Origin: Solirubrobacter deserti
GTDB taxonomy: Bacteria; Actinomycetota; Thermoleophilia; Solirubrobacterales; Solirubrobacteraceae
Length of the DNA stretch: 64,000 nucleotides
Direction: 5' to 3'
NCBI RefSeq assembly: GCF_003344625.1
Contig: NZ_QPKJ02000002.1
Coordinates: forward strand, 434,001 to 498,000
Shown here: piece after piece, positions 1 through 10,945 of the stretch
Layout: the number at the start of each line of letters is the position of its first letter
Numbering within the stretch: position 1 is the first letter of the stretch
Notes under the pieces: generated by a model
Told to the model about the DNA's origin: nothing
The model's input: only the letters and a program-made list of their open reading frames with translations
Databases searched by the model: none
Program-made: the position numbers and the translations under genes

Positions 1-261
1 GTCGCTCTCCTGCACGAGCTTGTCGCGGAAGGCGATGACCTCGGGAAAGTTGTGGCCCGTGTCGATGTGCAGCAGCGGGAACGGGACCTTGCCCGGCGCG
101 AAGGCCTTCTGGGCGAGCCGGACGAGCACGATCGAGTCCTTGCCGCCGCTGAACAGCAGCGCGGGGCGCTCACGCTCGGCCGCGACCTCGCGGATGACGT
201 GGATCGCTTCGGCCTCGAGCGCCCGCAGGTGCGAGAGCGCGGGAGTGGAGATGGCGGTCAT
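1..261 (-). CDS. cysD: Sulfate adenylyltransferase subunit 2 (CysD), C-terminus beyond window
   Basis: This is the small, catalytic subunit of ATP sulfurylase, which makes adenosine 5'-phosphosulfate (APS) from ATP and sulfate in the cytoplasm, usually with the GTPase CysN. The 87 visible residues contain the PP-loop motif SGGKDS followed by [10 protein letters not shown], both typical of CysD. The ATG at 261-259 overlaps the TGA of cysH as ATGA, so the gene is translationally coupled as the third visible gene of a sir-cysH-cysD operon. The 3' end lies off the left edge. cysN would be expected next but cannot be seen. Confidence 0.93.
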   Translation of the reverse strand, partial: MTAISTPALSHLRALEAEAIHVIREVAAERERPALLFSGGKDSIVLVRLAQKAFAPGKVPFPLLHIDTGHNFPEVIAFRDKLVQESD

Positions 262-848
262 ACGTGCAGCCCACATTCGGTCTTGGCGAGGCCGGCCCAC
301 CGTCCCTCACGGCCGGAGCCGGGGTTGGTGCACGGCGCGCAGCCGATCGACGAGTACCCCTGATCGTGGAGCGGGTGGTACGGGAGATCGCGTTCGAAGA
401 TCCGGTTCCAAAGATCCTTCTCGGTCCATTCGACCAGCGGGTTGTACTTCCAGAGTCCCCGTTTGTCGTCGAACTCGATCGTCTGCGCGTTCGCGCGTGT
501 CGGCGACTGCTCGCGCCGGATGCCGGTGATCCAGGCGTCCGCGCCGTCCAGCGCGCGCTCGAGCGCCGCGACCTTGCGGTCGCCGCAGCACTGCTCGGGC
601 CCGGTCCAGGCGCCGCGCGCCTCCTCGATCTGGACGTCGATGCCGTAGCGCTCCTCGAACGCCCGCCAGGTCGCCAGCGTCTCGGGGAACAGGACGCCGG
701 TGTCGATCGTGACGATCCGCGCGTCCGGCTTGATGCGTACGAGCTCGTCGACCAGGATCGACTCCTCCTTCTGGAAGGAGCAGAGCAGCACGAGGCGGTC
801 GCCGTGGCGCTCCACGGCTTCCGTCAGCACCTCGGCGATCGTGCTCAT
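258..848 (-). CDS. cysH: Adenosine phosphosulfate reductase (CysH, 4Fe-4S type)
   Basis: A 196-residue thioredoxin-dependent reductase that converts APS to sulfite and AMP. The paired cysteines in EQCCGDRK and the later GCAPCT provide the four ligands of a 4Fe-4S cluster. These are the signature of APS-using rather than PAPS-using enzymes. The C-terminal ECGLH carries the catalytic cysteine. The ATG at 848-846 overlaps the sir TGA (ATGA), and the gene ends overlapping cysD in the same way. The open frame extends further upstream, but that part lies inside sir and is not homologous. No kinase gene (cysC) is seen, which fits direct use of APS. Confidence 0.94.
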   Translation of the reverse strand: MSTIAEVLTEAVERHGDRLVLLCSFQKEESILVDELVRIKPDARIVTIDTGVLFPETLATWRAFEERYGIDVQIEEARGAWTGPEQCCGDRKVAALERALDGADAWITGIRREQSPTRANAQTIEFDDKRGLWKYNPLVEWTEKDLWNRIFERDLPYHPLHDQGYSSIGCAPCTNPGSGREGRWAGLAKTECGLHV

Positions 849-2431
849 GCGACCGGTTCTTCGACCGGGGTCAGCTCGTCCGTCCACCACTGCGGTTCGG
901 TGCGCGCCGCGAAGTCGCGGAACGTCTCGCCTTCGGCGTGGTGGGTCTCGTAGAGGGTGAAGATCCGCAGCAGGGTGTCGTTGAGCTCCCAGTTCGGGAC
1001 CTTCTTGATCACGACGTCGCCGAACTTCGGGTTCTCGCCCAGGTGGCCGCCGATGCGGATGTCCATCGCCTCGACGAACTCGCCGTCGACCTTCTTGAGG
1101 ACGCCCTCGATCCCGACATCGGCGATCTGGTGCTGGGCGCAGCTGGACGAGCAGCCCGCGAAGTGCAGGCGGAAGTCCTCGCCGTGGCCGTTCGGGCGCA
1201 CGTGCTCGTCCAGGAACTTGGCGATCTCGACCGCTCGGCCCTTGGTGTGGACCTTGGCCAGGCCGCAGAACTCCTTGCCCGTGCACGTCTGCAGGCCGCG
1301 CTGGAACAGCGTCGGCGTGGGGGTGAGCTCCTGAACGAGCGGCTCGAGCAGCAGCGCGTCCACGTTCTCGGCCGGAATCCACGGCAGCAGGACGTTCTGC
1401 TGGTGGGTGAGGCGCAGCGCGTCGTCCTCGCGGGCGCCGTGCTTGCGGGCCAGGTCGCCGAGGCCCTGCAGCTGGCTGGCCTTCAGGCGGCCGACCGGGA
1501 CGACCATGCCGACCGTGCGGTAGGCGTCGTCGGCCTGGGGGAGGACGCCGATGTGGTCGTCGCCGTTGAGGCCCGGCGCCTTCTGGACGCCGGGGCGCAG
1601 CGGGCGGCCGACGCGGCGCTCGAGCTCCTCGCGCAGCGCCTCAGGGCCGACGCGGTCGACGAGGAACTTCAGGCGGGCCTTGCCGCGCGCCTTCCGGTTC
1701 TCCTCGGCGTCGCGGAAGATGCCGGTCATCGCCGCGATGACCTCGGGGCACTCCTCGGGGGTGAGGAAGACGTCCATCCAGCGGGCGAAGCGCGGCTGGG
1801 TGGAGAGGCCGCCGCCGACGCGCAGGTTGAAGCCGCGCGTGCCGTCCTCGGCGATCGCGCCCGACAGCGCGATGTCGTTGATCAGGCCGCGGGCGCAGTC
1901 CTCGGCGCAGCCGGTGACGCTGATCTTGTACTTGCGCGGCAGGTTCGAGTAGAGCTTGTTGTCGAGGAAGTACTCGTGGATGGCTTCCGACGTGGCGTAG
2001 CCGTCGACGATCTCCTCGTGGCCGAGGCCGGCGAGCGTGCAGCCGACGACGTTGCGCGTGATGTCGCCGCAGGCGCCGGATGACGTGAGCCCGACGCGCT
2101 CCAGGCGAGCGAAGATCTCCGGGATGTGCTCGAGCCGGATCCAGTGGATCTGGAAGCACTGGCGCGTGGTGCAGTCGATGATCCCGCGCCCGAACTCCTC
2201 GGCGATGCCGGCCATCGTCTCGACCTGGTCGAGCGTGAGCTTGCCCTGGATGACCTTGGTCCGGAGCATGAAGTGGCCGTCGCCGGTGTTGTGCGCGTAC
2301 AGCCCGTACCACTTGAGCAGGCCGACGTGGTCGGGGCTCAGGGTCTCCCACCCCTCGCGCGCGGCGCGGAGCAGTTCCGGCAGGACGTCGAGGCCGTCGG
2401 TTTCGGCCTTTATGCGTTCGATCTTGCTCAT
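845..2431 (-). CDS. sir: Ferredoxin-type sulfite (or nitrite) reductase
   Basis: A 528-residue siroheme/4Fe-4S reductase of the nitrite/sulfite reductase family, catalysing six-electron reduction. Two ferredoxin-like half domains are each followed by a siroheme domain. The cluster-siroheme cysteines appear as C-x5-C (CTGKEFC, near residue 385) and C-x3-C (GCSSSCA, near residue 430). NirA-type nitrite reductases look very similar. The coupling to cysH and cysD makes sulfite the likely substrate, by inference. It is the first gene of the minus-strand sulfur operon. The ATG at 2431 is preceded by a 225-nt intergenic region shared with the divergent cupin gene, where I see no recognisable riboswitch. 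Confidence 0.9.
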   Translation of the reverse strand: MSKIERIKAETDGLDVLPELLRAAREGWETLSPDHVGLLKWYGLYAHNTGDGHFMLRTKVIQGKLTLDQVETMAGIAEEFGRGIIDCTTRQCFQIHWIRLEHIPEIFARLERVGLTSSGACGDITRNVVGCTLAGLGHEEIVDGYATSEAIHEYFLDNKLYSNLPRKYKISVTGCAEDCARGLINDIALSGAIAEDGTRGFNLRVGGGLSTQPRFARWMDVFLTPEECPEVIAAMTGIFRDAEENRKARGKARLKFLVDRVGPEALREELERRVGRPLRPGVQKAPGLNGDDHIGVLPQADDAYRTVGMVVPVGRLKASQLQGLGDLARKHGAREDDALRLTHQQNVLLPWIPAENVDALLLEPLVQELTPTPTLFQRGLQTCTGKEFCGLAKVHTKGRAVEIAKFLDEHVRPNGHGEDFRLHFAGCSSSCAQHQIADVGIEGVLKKVDGEFVEAMDIRIGGHLGENPKFGDVVIKKVPNWELNDTLLRIFTLYETHHAEGETFRDFAARTEPQWWTDELTPVEEPVA

Positions 2432-2656
2432 GGGGTCCCATGACCGTACCGGCCGAACGCGTTATTCACAAGTAACCGGATCAGGTTTCGGGTGAATCTA
2501 ATCCGATCGCTTTTGTGGAGATTACACGAGGTCGTCCTCGGGGGCGAGCCCGGGTCGTCTTTGCGGCGGATCACAGATCGTCAGGCGGGCCGACGACACG
2601 CGACGCCGTGTCCCGGAGCCTTGTCGCTCCCTCCCCAGCGACTCAAGGACTTCGGA

Positions 2657-3202
2657 ATGGCTCTCAGTGGACAGATCATCGACAACCCGGTCAGCGGCGA
2701 GCGGATCACGTTCATCAAGACCGCGGCGGACACCGGCGGCGAGCGGCTCGAGTTCGAGCTCGAGCTGGCGGCCGACGGGCGCGTGCCCGGCGCCCACGTC
2801 CACCCCGAGCAGGAGGAGCGCTTCCACGTGCTCGAGGGGACGATGACGTTCCGCCTCGGGCTGCGGAAGATCGTGGCCGAGGCGGGCGAGACCGTGGTCG
2901 TGCCGGCGGGCCGGGTGCACAAGTTCACCAACGGCGGCGACGGCGTCGCGCGGGCGCGCGTCGAGGTCGTGCCCGCGCTGGACATGGAGGACCTGCTGAC
3001 GACCACGACCGAGCTCGCCCTCGAAGGCCGCGTCTGGCGGTCGGGCATGCCGAAGCCGCTGCACCTGGCGCTGTTCGTGTCGCGCTTCCGGCGCGAGGTG
3101 CGCGCGCCGTTCCCGCCCGCGTGGATGGTCCGCGCGCTGCTGTCGCCCCTGGCCGCCCTCGCCCGTGCCCGCGGACATCACGCGCGCTACGCCATGGCAT
3201 AG
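2657..3202 (+). CDS. Cupin-domain protein
   Basis: A 181-residue protein with a single cupin barrel in about residues 10-110. The metal-binding motif is recognisable: H-x-H followed by EQEE in HVHPEQEERF, then the second cupin motif with PAGRVHKF. The last 60 residues are Arg/Leu-rich and include a hydrophobic stretch (PPAWMVRALLSPLAALARA). Substrate or ligand is unknown. The ATG at 2657 is chosen because the cupin fold starts directly after it and an AAGGA lies just upstream; an upstream extension of the frame is not conserved-looking. The next gene starts 10 nt downstream, suggesting co-transcription. Confidence 0.8.
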   Translation: MALSGQIIDNPVSGERITFIKTAADTGGERLEFELELAADGRVPGAHVHPEQEERFHVLEGTMTFRLGLRKIVAEAGETVVVPAGRVHKFTNGGDGVARARVEVVPALDMEDLLTTTTELALEGRVWRSGMPKPLHLALFVSRFRREVRAPFPPAWMVRALLSPLAALARARGHHARYAMA

Positions 3203-3212
3203 TTCTCGCGCT

Positions 3213-4430
3213 GTGGCGCTGATCGCGTCGACCCGCGAGCGCCCGTTCGACCCGTCCGAGTCGTTCGCGTTCGCCTTGGACGGCTCCGGCCGCTTGACGG
3301 CGCTCGACCCGGTCTTCGCCCGGCTAAGCGGCGCGGCGGTCGGCGACGCGTTCGACGCGCTACGCCACCCGGACATCCCGTACGCCGTGCTGCGCGCGCT
3401 CTTCGGGCGCGTCGGCGTGGCGCCGCTGCGGCTCGTCGCCGACGACGGTGCGTGGTTTCGCGCGCTGATCGTCGCGGCGCCGGCCGCGGGCGGCTGGGTG
3501 GCGGTCGGCGTCAAGCCCACGCTGCCCGAGCCCGAGCTGGTGGGCGCGCTCCGCGCCGCGGAGCTGGCGGGCGAGGACGTGGCGCCGCTGCTCGACGAGT
3601 ACGCGCGGGCGATGCAGGCCGCCCTGGTGGCCGAAGTGGCCGCGCGCGACCCGCGCCCGCCCACCCGCGACGCCCGGCCCGCCCACGGCGGTTCGCCGCC
3701 CGCTCCCGGCCGGCCCGCCCACGGCGGCTCGCCGCCCGCCGGCGGCTCGCCGCCCGGCCCCGACCCGCGGGTCTCGGCGGCCGTCGCCGCGCTGCTTCAC
3801 GCCCTCGCGGGGCGACTGGCCGCGCACGGCTCGCTCGCGGACGCGCTGCGGCGCAGCTCCGGGTTCGTCGAGGAGCTGGCGGAGTCGATCCGGCTGTTCT
3901 CGCTCAACGCGATCCTCGCCGCGCACCGGGTGCGGGACGCGGCCGCGATCGGCGCCGTGGCGGGGTTGATGAAGACGCGCTCGGACGCGGCCGGGCCGGA
4001 CATCCTCGCGCTCGGGGGCGAGATCGAGCAGGCTGCGGCGGCGCTCGAGGCCGCGAGCGTGCGGGTCGCCGCGGGCCTGCTGCAGGCGGAGGCGCTGCCG
4101 GCCGCGCCGTTCGTCGCGGAGCCGCTGGCGAACACCCTCGACGCCGTCGCCGACGGGGCGGCCGCGCTCGACGCGGCGCTCGGTGCCCTGGCGGCGCGGT
4201 CGCACGCGGTCGAGGAGCACCTCAAGACGCTGCGCTTCCTCGAGTTGCAGGGCCGGATCGAGGCGGCGCGGGCCGACGACACGCAGCACGTGCGGATGCT
4301 CTTCGAGGAGATCGGCCAGCAGGTGCGCCAGGCGGGCGACGAGCTGCGCGCGTTCTCGGCGGTCGCGCTGCGGGGCGGGGACGCCGACGTGCGTGAGGCG
4401 CGCCGGCTCGCGGCGGCGTTGCGGACCTGA
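3213..4430 (+). CDS. PAS-domain protein with degenerate chemoreceptor-like C-terminus
   Basis: A 405-residue soluble protein. Residues 1-105 resemble a small PAS domain like that of Aer (FALDGSGRLTALDPVFARLSG, then HPDIPYAVLR). A Pro/Gly-rich linker follows (about 145-185) with a repeated AHGGSPP motif. The remainder is alpha-helical, and SIRLFSLNAILAAHRV in it resembles the receptor hairpin tip [14 protein letters not shown] but lacks the conserved Glu/Gly. There are no membrane segments or HAMP domain. The GTG at 3213 leaves a 10-nt gap after the cupin gene; an ATG at 3165 would overlap it. It could be a decayed aerotaxis receptor or a specialised signalling adaptor. Function unknown. Confidence 0.65.
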   Translation: MALIASTRERPFDPSESFAFALDGSGRLTALDPVFARLSGAAVGDAFDALRHPDIPYAVLRALFGRVGVAPLRLVADDGAWFRALIVAAPAAGGWVAVGVKPTLPEPELVGALRAAELAGEDVAPLLDEYARAMQAALVAEVAARDPRPPTRDARPAHGGSPPAPGRPAHGGSPPAGGSPPGPDPRVSAAVAALLHALAGRLAAHGSLADALRRSSGFVEELAESIRLFSLNAILAAHRVRDAAAIGAVAGLMKTRSDAAGPDILALGGEIEQAAAALEAASVRVAAGLLQAEALPAAPFVAEPLANTLDAVADGAAALDAALGALAARSHAVEEHLKTLRFLELQGRIEAARADDTQHVRMLFEEIGQQVRQAGDELRAFSAVALRGGDADVREARRLAAALRT

Positions 4431-4443
4431 CGGTCCGCAACGC
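4416..4443 (+). terminator. Intrinsic-type hairpin overlapping the PAS gene stop
   Basis: A perfect 12-bp GC-rich stem (4416-4427 with 4432-4443) has a 4-nt loop that contains most of the TGA stop codon. There is no long T-run after it, as is usual in GC-rich actinobacteria. It could also serve the convergent helicase transcript. Confidence 0.55.
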
Positions 4444-4626
4444 GAACCTCGCGCGCTGGGCGAAGCTGCCAGGAGTGCCGATGCGCCCTGGAGATGACCA
4501 CTGCCGAGCGACCCTTCAGCGTCGATCGAGCTGCAGGACTTCTCGGCCCCTGGGCGCGCGCGAGGACCGCGACGACGGGGCGCGGCGCGCGACTCCGGGC
4601 GCAGGTCGCTGCTGTGCGCGACGCGG

Positions 4627-6765
4627 CTAGTCGAACAGCGCGTCCGGCGACACGCTCAGCCGCCGGGCGGTGACGACGGGCGCGCCACGCGGGTTCAGCG
4701 GATCATCCGGCAGCCGCGTGACGTCGCAGCACCCGAGCACCTCGTCCGTGAGGAACCGCGACGCCTTGCCGTACCCGTGCGCGTCGTCGATCCCGCGCGG
4801 GCGGTGGTGGTAGCGAACCGGGACGTACATCGACAGCGTCCGCCGGGCGCGGGTCATGGCGACGTAGAGCAGGCGGCGCTCCTCGTCGATCTGCTCGCTC
4901 GTGCCCGCGGACATGCAGGCCGGGAAGTTGCCGTCGTACACGGCGAGGACGTGCACGTGGTCCCACTCCAGGCCCTTGGCGGAGTGGATGGTGGAAATCG
5001 TCAGGTAGTCCTCGTCCAGGTGCGGCGGCTGCGCGAGATCGGCGCTCGACTGCGGCGGATCCAGCACGAGCTCGGCCACGAAGTGGCGCGGGTCGTTGGC
5101 CTGGTGGGCGGCGGCGACGAGCTGGTCGAGGTCCTCGACGCGCACGGCGCCGTCCGGGTAGCGGGCCTTCACGAGCGGCGCGAGCACGTCGCGCAGGGCC
5201 TCGGCGCGCACGCCGGGACGCTGCTCGTCACGCGCGACGATGAGCGCCGCGACCAGCTCGTCCGCGCTCGCGCGGGCGCGCTCCGGGATGACCTGGCGCG
5301 CCGTGTACCACTCCGCGAGCCGGTCCGGGACCGCGGCGAGGCGCCCCTCGCCGGCCTCCTCGCGCGCGGAGGCGGAGAGGCCGCGCCGGAAGCTCGCCGC
5401 GCCTTCCTCGAGCTCCGCCTCGGGATCCGCCGGCTCGGCGCCCGCCATCAACCCGATCGCCTTGCGCGCGCTCGCCGGGCCGAGCCCTTCGACCAGCTGC
5501 AGCACGCGGAACCACGCGATGTCGTCCGCGCCGTTGTCGGCCAGGCGCAGCAGCGCGACGAAGTCCTTGACGTGCGCGGCCTCGAGGTACTTCAGGCCGC
5601 CGTACTTGACGAACGGAATCCGCCGGCGATGCAGCTCGAGCTCCAGCAGGTCGGAGTCGTGCGAGGTGCGCATGAGCACCGCCTGCGAGCGCAGGTCCGA
5701 CCCGTTCTCGCGCGCCTCCAGCACGCGCGAGGCAACCTCCTCGGCCTGCGCGCCCTCGTCGCGCAGCCACACGACCCGCGGGCGCACGCCGCCCGGACGG
5801 TCCGCCCGCAGGCGCTTGGGGAACGCGCGCGACGCCTGCGCCGCGACCGCGTTCGCCGCGTCCAGCACGGGCTGGGTGGAGCGGTAGTTGTGCTCCAGCG
5901 TGACCACGCGGGTCCCCTCGAAGTGCGACGGGAAGTCGAGGATGTGCGCGGCGCTCGCCGACCGGAAGCCGTAGATCGCCTGGAAGTCGTCGCCGACCGC
6001 CGTCACCTCGCAGCCGTAGCCGCCCAGCGCCCGCGCGAGGTCCACCTGCAGGCCGTTGACGTCTTGGTACTCGTCGATCAGGACGTGGTCGAACGACGAC
6101 GCCAGCCGCGGCCCGATCACCTCGTCGCGCGCCAGCGCCCGCCACATGAGCAGCAGGTCGTCCAGGTCGATCACGCCCAGCTCGCGCTTGCGGACCGTGT
6201 ACTCGCGAAACAGCGCCGAGATCGCCTCGCGGTGCTCGTCCACCCACGGGAAGTGCTCCGCGATCACGCCCGACAGCGGCGCCTGCGCGTTCACCGTGCG
6301 CGAGTAGAGGTCCAGCAGGGTGCCCTTCTTCGGGAACCGCGACCCGCGCGCCGACCCGTGCCCGGCCTCGACGCGCAGCAGGTCGAGCACATCGGCCGCA
6401 TCACCGGCGTCCAGCACGCCGAACCCCGGTGGCAGGCCGAGGGCGGAAGCGTGCCGCCGCACCAAGCGGTGCGCCACCGAATGGAACGTCCCACCGAGCA
6501 CGCGCGAGGAGCCCGGCACCAATGCGCGCGCCCGCTGCAGCATCTCCCGCGCGGCGCGGCGGGTGAACGTCAACAGCAGGATGCGCTCTGACGGTATGCC
6601 CTCGGACACCAGCCACGCGACGCGCGTGCACAGCGTCGTCGTCTTGCCCGTGCCCGCGCCCGCGAGGATCAGCAGCGGCCCGCCGCGGTGCGTCGCCGCC
6701 GCCCGCTGCTGCTCGTTGAGCTCGTCCAGCCAGTGCCGCTCGTTCGTTCCCGCAACCGCCGCCAT
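4627..6765 (-). CDS. UvrD/PcrA-like superfamily 1 DNA helicase
   Basis: A 712-residue ATP-dependent 3'-5' DNA helicase. Motifs appear in order: Q motif (LNEQQRAAA), Walker A AGAGTGKTTT with Lys41, motif Ia TFTRRAAREM, Walker B LIDEYQDVN, motif III GDDFQAIYGFR, motif IV LEHNYRST, motif V TIHSAKGLEWD and motif VI EERRLLYVAMTRAR. It lacks an obvious C-terminal extension, nuclease domain or Tudor-like tail, so it is closer to UvrD-type than RecB-type proteins. Repair or restart of damaged DNA is the likely role; exact assignment to UvrD1, UvrD2 or PcrA is not possible by eye. It is divergent from a TetR gene. Confidence 0.9.
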   Translation of the reverse strand: MAAVAGTNERHWLDELNEQQRAAATHRGGPLLILAGAGTGKTTTLCTRVAWLVSEGIPSERILLLTFTRRAAREMLQRARALVPGSSRVLGGTFHSVAHRLVRRHASALGLPPGFGVLDAGDAADVLDLLRVEAGHGSARGSRFPKKGTLLDLYSRTVNAQAPLSGVIAEHFPWVDEHREAISALFREYTVRKRELGVIDLDDLLLMWRALARDEVIGPRLASSFDHVLIDEYQDVNGLQVDLARALGGYGCEVTAVGDDFQAIYGFRSASAAHILDFPSHFEGTRVVTLEHNYRSTQPVLDAANAVAAQASRAFPKRLRADRPGGVRPRVVWLRDEGAQAEEVASRVLEARENGSDLRSQAVLMRTSHDSDLLELELHRRRIPFVKYGGLKYLEAAHVKDFVALLRLADNGADDIAWFRVLQLVEGLGPASARKAIGLMAGAEPADPEAELEEGAASFRRGLSASAREEAGEGRLAAVPDRLAEWYTARQVIPERARASADELVAALIVARDEQRPGVRAEALRDVLAPLVKARYPDGAVRVEDLDQLVAAAHQANDPRHFVAELVLDPPQSSADLAQPPHLDEDYLTISTIHSAKGLEWDHVHVLAVYDGNFPACMSAGTSEQIDEERRLLYVAMTRARRTLSMYVPVRYHHRPRGIDDAHGYGKASRFLTDEVLGCCDVTRLPDDPLNPRGAPVVTARRLSVSPDALFD

Positions 6766-6774
6766 TTCGGCCTC

Positions 6775-6780
6775 ACGCTA
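6775..6780 (-). promoter_or_regulatory. -10-like TAGCGT for the UvrD-like gene
   Basis: TAGCGT lies 9 nt before the ATG, so transcription would start at or next to the start codon. No clear -35 is seen. Confidence 0.35.
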
Positions 6781-6835
6781 CGTGGCGGTCCGGACGACTC
6801 CATTGAAGCCCTAGCGCACATCCCCTGACCGGTAA

Positions 6836-6841
6836 TAGGAT
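6836..6841 (+). promoter_or_regulatory. -10-like TAGGAT for the TetR gene
   Basis: TAGGAT lies 8 nt before the ATG at 6850, with no Shine-Dalgarno between them, consistent with a leaderless message. Confidence 0.35.
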
Positions 6842-6849
6842 CGTCGGCG

Positions 6850-9344
<2,495 letters not shown>

Positions 9345-9487
9345 TCATCTTTGCCGAATCTTTGCCCGCCAGATGAGCACCGCCCAATCGGCGACTGCCG
9401 ACGCGAGGTGTCCGACGGGACCGGTGACCAGCCAGGCGGCAAGGCGCTCTGCCATACGCCTGCTTTGTATCGTTGACCGCCGATTTC

Positions 9488-10807
9488 ATGGCTACCGACA
9501 TCAGCACCACCCTCACCGAGCTCCCCGAGTCACGCGTTCGCGTAGACGCCGAAGTCGGCCCCGCCGAGGTCGAGCGCCGTATGACCCAGGCGGCCAAGCT
9601 CCTCGCTCGCAGCATCCGCGTCCCGGGCTTCCGCGCCGGCAAGGCCCCGGCGCCCGTCGTGATCAAGCGCGTCGGCCGGGAGGCGGTGCTCGACGAAGCG
9701 GTGCGTGAATCGCTGGGTGCGTGGTACCGCGCCGCGATCGACGACGCGCACGTGGTGCCGGTCGGCGAGCCCGAGGTGGATCTGAGCGAGCTGCCCAAGG
9801 AGGGCGAGCCGCTGAAGTTCTCGATCGAGATCGGCGTGCGCCCGAAGGCCGAGCTCGGCGAGTACAAGGGGCTCGAGGTCGCCAAGCGTGAGCCGGGCGT
9901 GCCCGACGAGCAGATCGACGAGGAGGTCGACCGCCTGCGCGAGCGCGCGGCGAAGCTCGACACCGTCGACCGCCAGGCCCAGCGCGGCGACTACGTGGTG
10001 ATGGACTTCGTCGGCTCCGTCGACGGTGAGCCGTTCGCCGGCGGCGAGGGCCGCGACCAGATGATCGAGCTCGGTTCGGGCCGCCTCGTGCCCGGCTTCG
10101 AGGAGCAGCTCGAGGGCGCCGTCGGCGGCGAGGACCGCGACGTGACGATCACCTTCCCCGAGGACTATCCCGCGACCGAGCTGGCCGGGCAGGAGGCCCT
10201 GTTCAAGGTCACCGTGCGCGAGGTCAAGGCCAAGCAGCTGCCCGCGCTCGACGACGACCTGGCCGTCGAGGCCGGCTTCGACACACTCGACGAGCTGCGC
10301 GAGGACATCCGCTCGCGCCTGTCGGAGAACGAATCCCAGCGCGCCGAGGCCGAGTTCCGCGAGGCCGCCCTGGACGCCGCCGTCGAAGCCGCCACGATCG
10401 AGGTGCCGGACGCGCTCGTCGAGGCTCGTGCGCGCGAGATGTGGGACTCCATGCTCCACTCGCTCTCGCACCAGGGCATCGACCGCGCGACCTACCTGCG
10501 CCTCTCCAACTCGACCGAGGAGGAGACGATCGAGAAGGCCAAGCCGGACGCCGACATCGCGCTGCGGCGCGAGGCCGTGCTGGCCGCGATCGTCGAGGCC
10601 GAGCAGATCGAGCCCTCCGAGGAGGAGATGCTCGAGGCCGTGTCCGAGGCCGCCGGCCCCGAGCGCGTCAAGCCCGAGAAGCTGCTGGAGCGCCTGCGCA
10701 AGAACGGGCGCCTGGACAGCCTCAAGGACGACCTGTCCCAGCGCAAGGCGTGGGACATCGTGGTGGAGTCGGCCAAGCCGGTTCCGGCCACTGCGTCAGA
10801 TTCCTGA
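9488..10807 (+). CDS. tig: Trigger factor (ribosome-bound chaperone/prolyl isomerase)
   Basis: A 439-residue ATP-independent chaperone that binds nascent chains at the ribosomal exit tunnel. The N-terminal ribosome-binding domain has the signature GFRAGKAP. A central FKBP-type PPIase domain follows (about 155-240, GDYVVMDFVGSVDGEPF and VPGFEEQLEGA), then a helical C-terminal chaperone domain. Length and domain order match the family. The ATG at 9488 is preferred over a TTG at 9473 because the conserved N-terminal strand starts there. tig-clpP-clpX is a widely conserved order, so protein folding and Clp proteolysis are probably co-regulated. Confidence 0.95.
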   Translation: MATDISTTLTELPESRVRVDAEVGPAEVERRMTQAAKLLARSIRVPGFRAGKAPAPVVIKRVGREAVLDEAVRESLGAWYRAAIDDAHVVPVGEPEVDLSELPKEGEPLKFSIEIGVRPKAELGEYKGLEVAKREPGVPDEQIDEEVDRLRERAAKLDTVDRQAQRGDYVVMDFVGSVDGEPFAGGEGRDQMIELGSGRLVPGFEEQLEGAVGGEDRDVTITFPEDYPATELAGQEALFKVTVREVKAKQLPALDDDLAVEAGFDTLDELREDIRSRLSENESQRAEAEFREAALDAAVEAATIEVPDALVEARAREMWDSMLHSLSHQGIDRATYLRLSNSTEEETIEKAKPDADIALRREAVLAAIVEAEQIEPSEEEMLEAVSEAAGPERVKPEKLLERLRKNGRLDSLKDDLSQRKAWDIVVESAKPVPATASDS

Positions 10808-10912
10808 TCACACAACGCTCACATCCTGGTCGAACGACCCGGGTCGGCCCACGCGATGCCGTTGCTAGTCTTCGGCCGAGTGGATGGCACGGGCTGTCGA
10901 CCATCTGAAGGA

Positions 10913-10926
10913 TTCGAGCGTTCGAA
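10913..10926. promoter_or_regulatory. Palindrome upstream of clpP
   Basis: TTCGA-GCGT-TCGAA is a perfect inverted repeat 19 nt before the clpP start. It could be an operator. It does not match the ClgR box known from other actinobacteria, so the binding protein is unknown. Confidence 0.3.
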
Positions 10927-10945
10927 GCGATAAGAAGCGAGGACC

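Noticed and set aside
845..2431. Assignment as nitrite reductase NirA
   Set aside because: Possible by sequence alone, but overlap with cysH and cysD favours sulfite; kept as an alternative in the entry.
2432..2656. Riboswitch upstream of sir
   Set aside because: I looked for SAM, cobalamin and c-di-AMP signatures on both strands and could not form a convincing match, so none is annotated.
3213..4430. Calling the PAS gene a pseudogene
   Set aside because: The frame is intact over 405 codons and followed by a perfect terminator, so decay of the receptor tip is not proof of loss of function.
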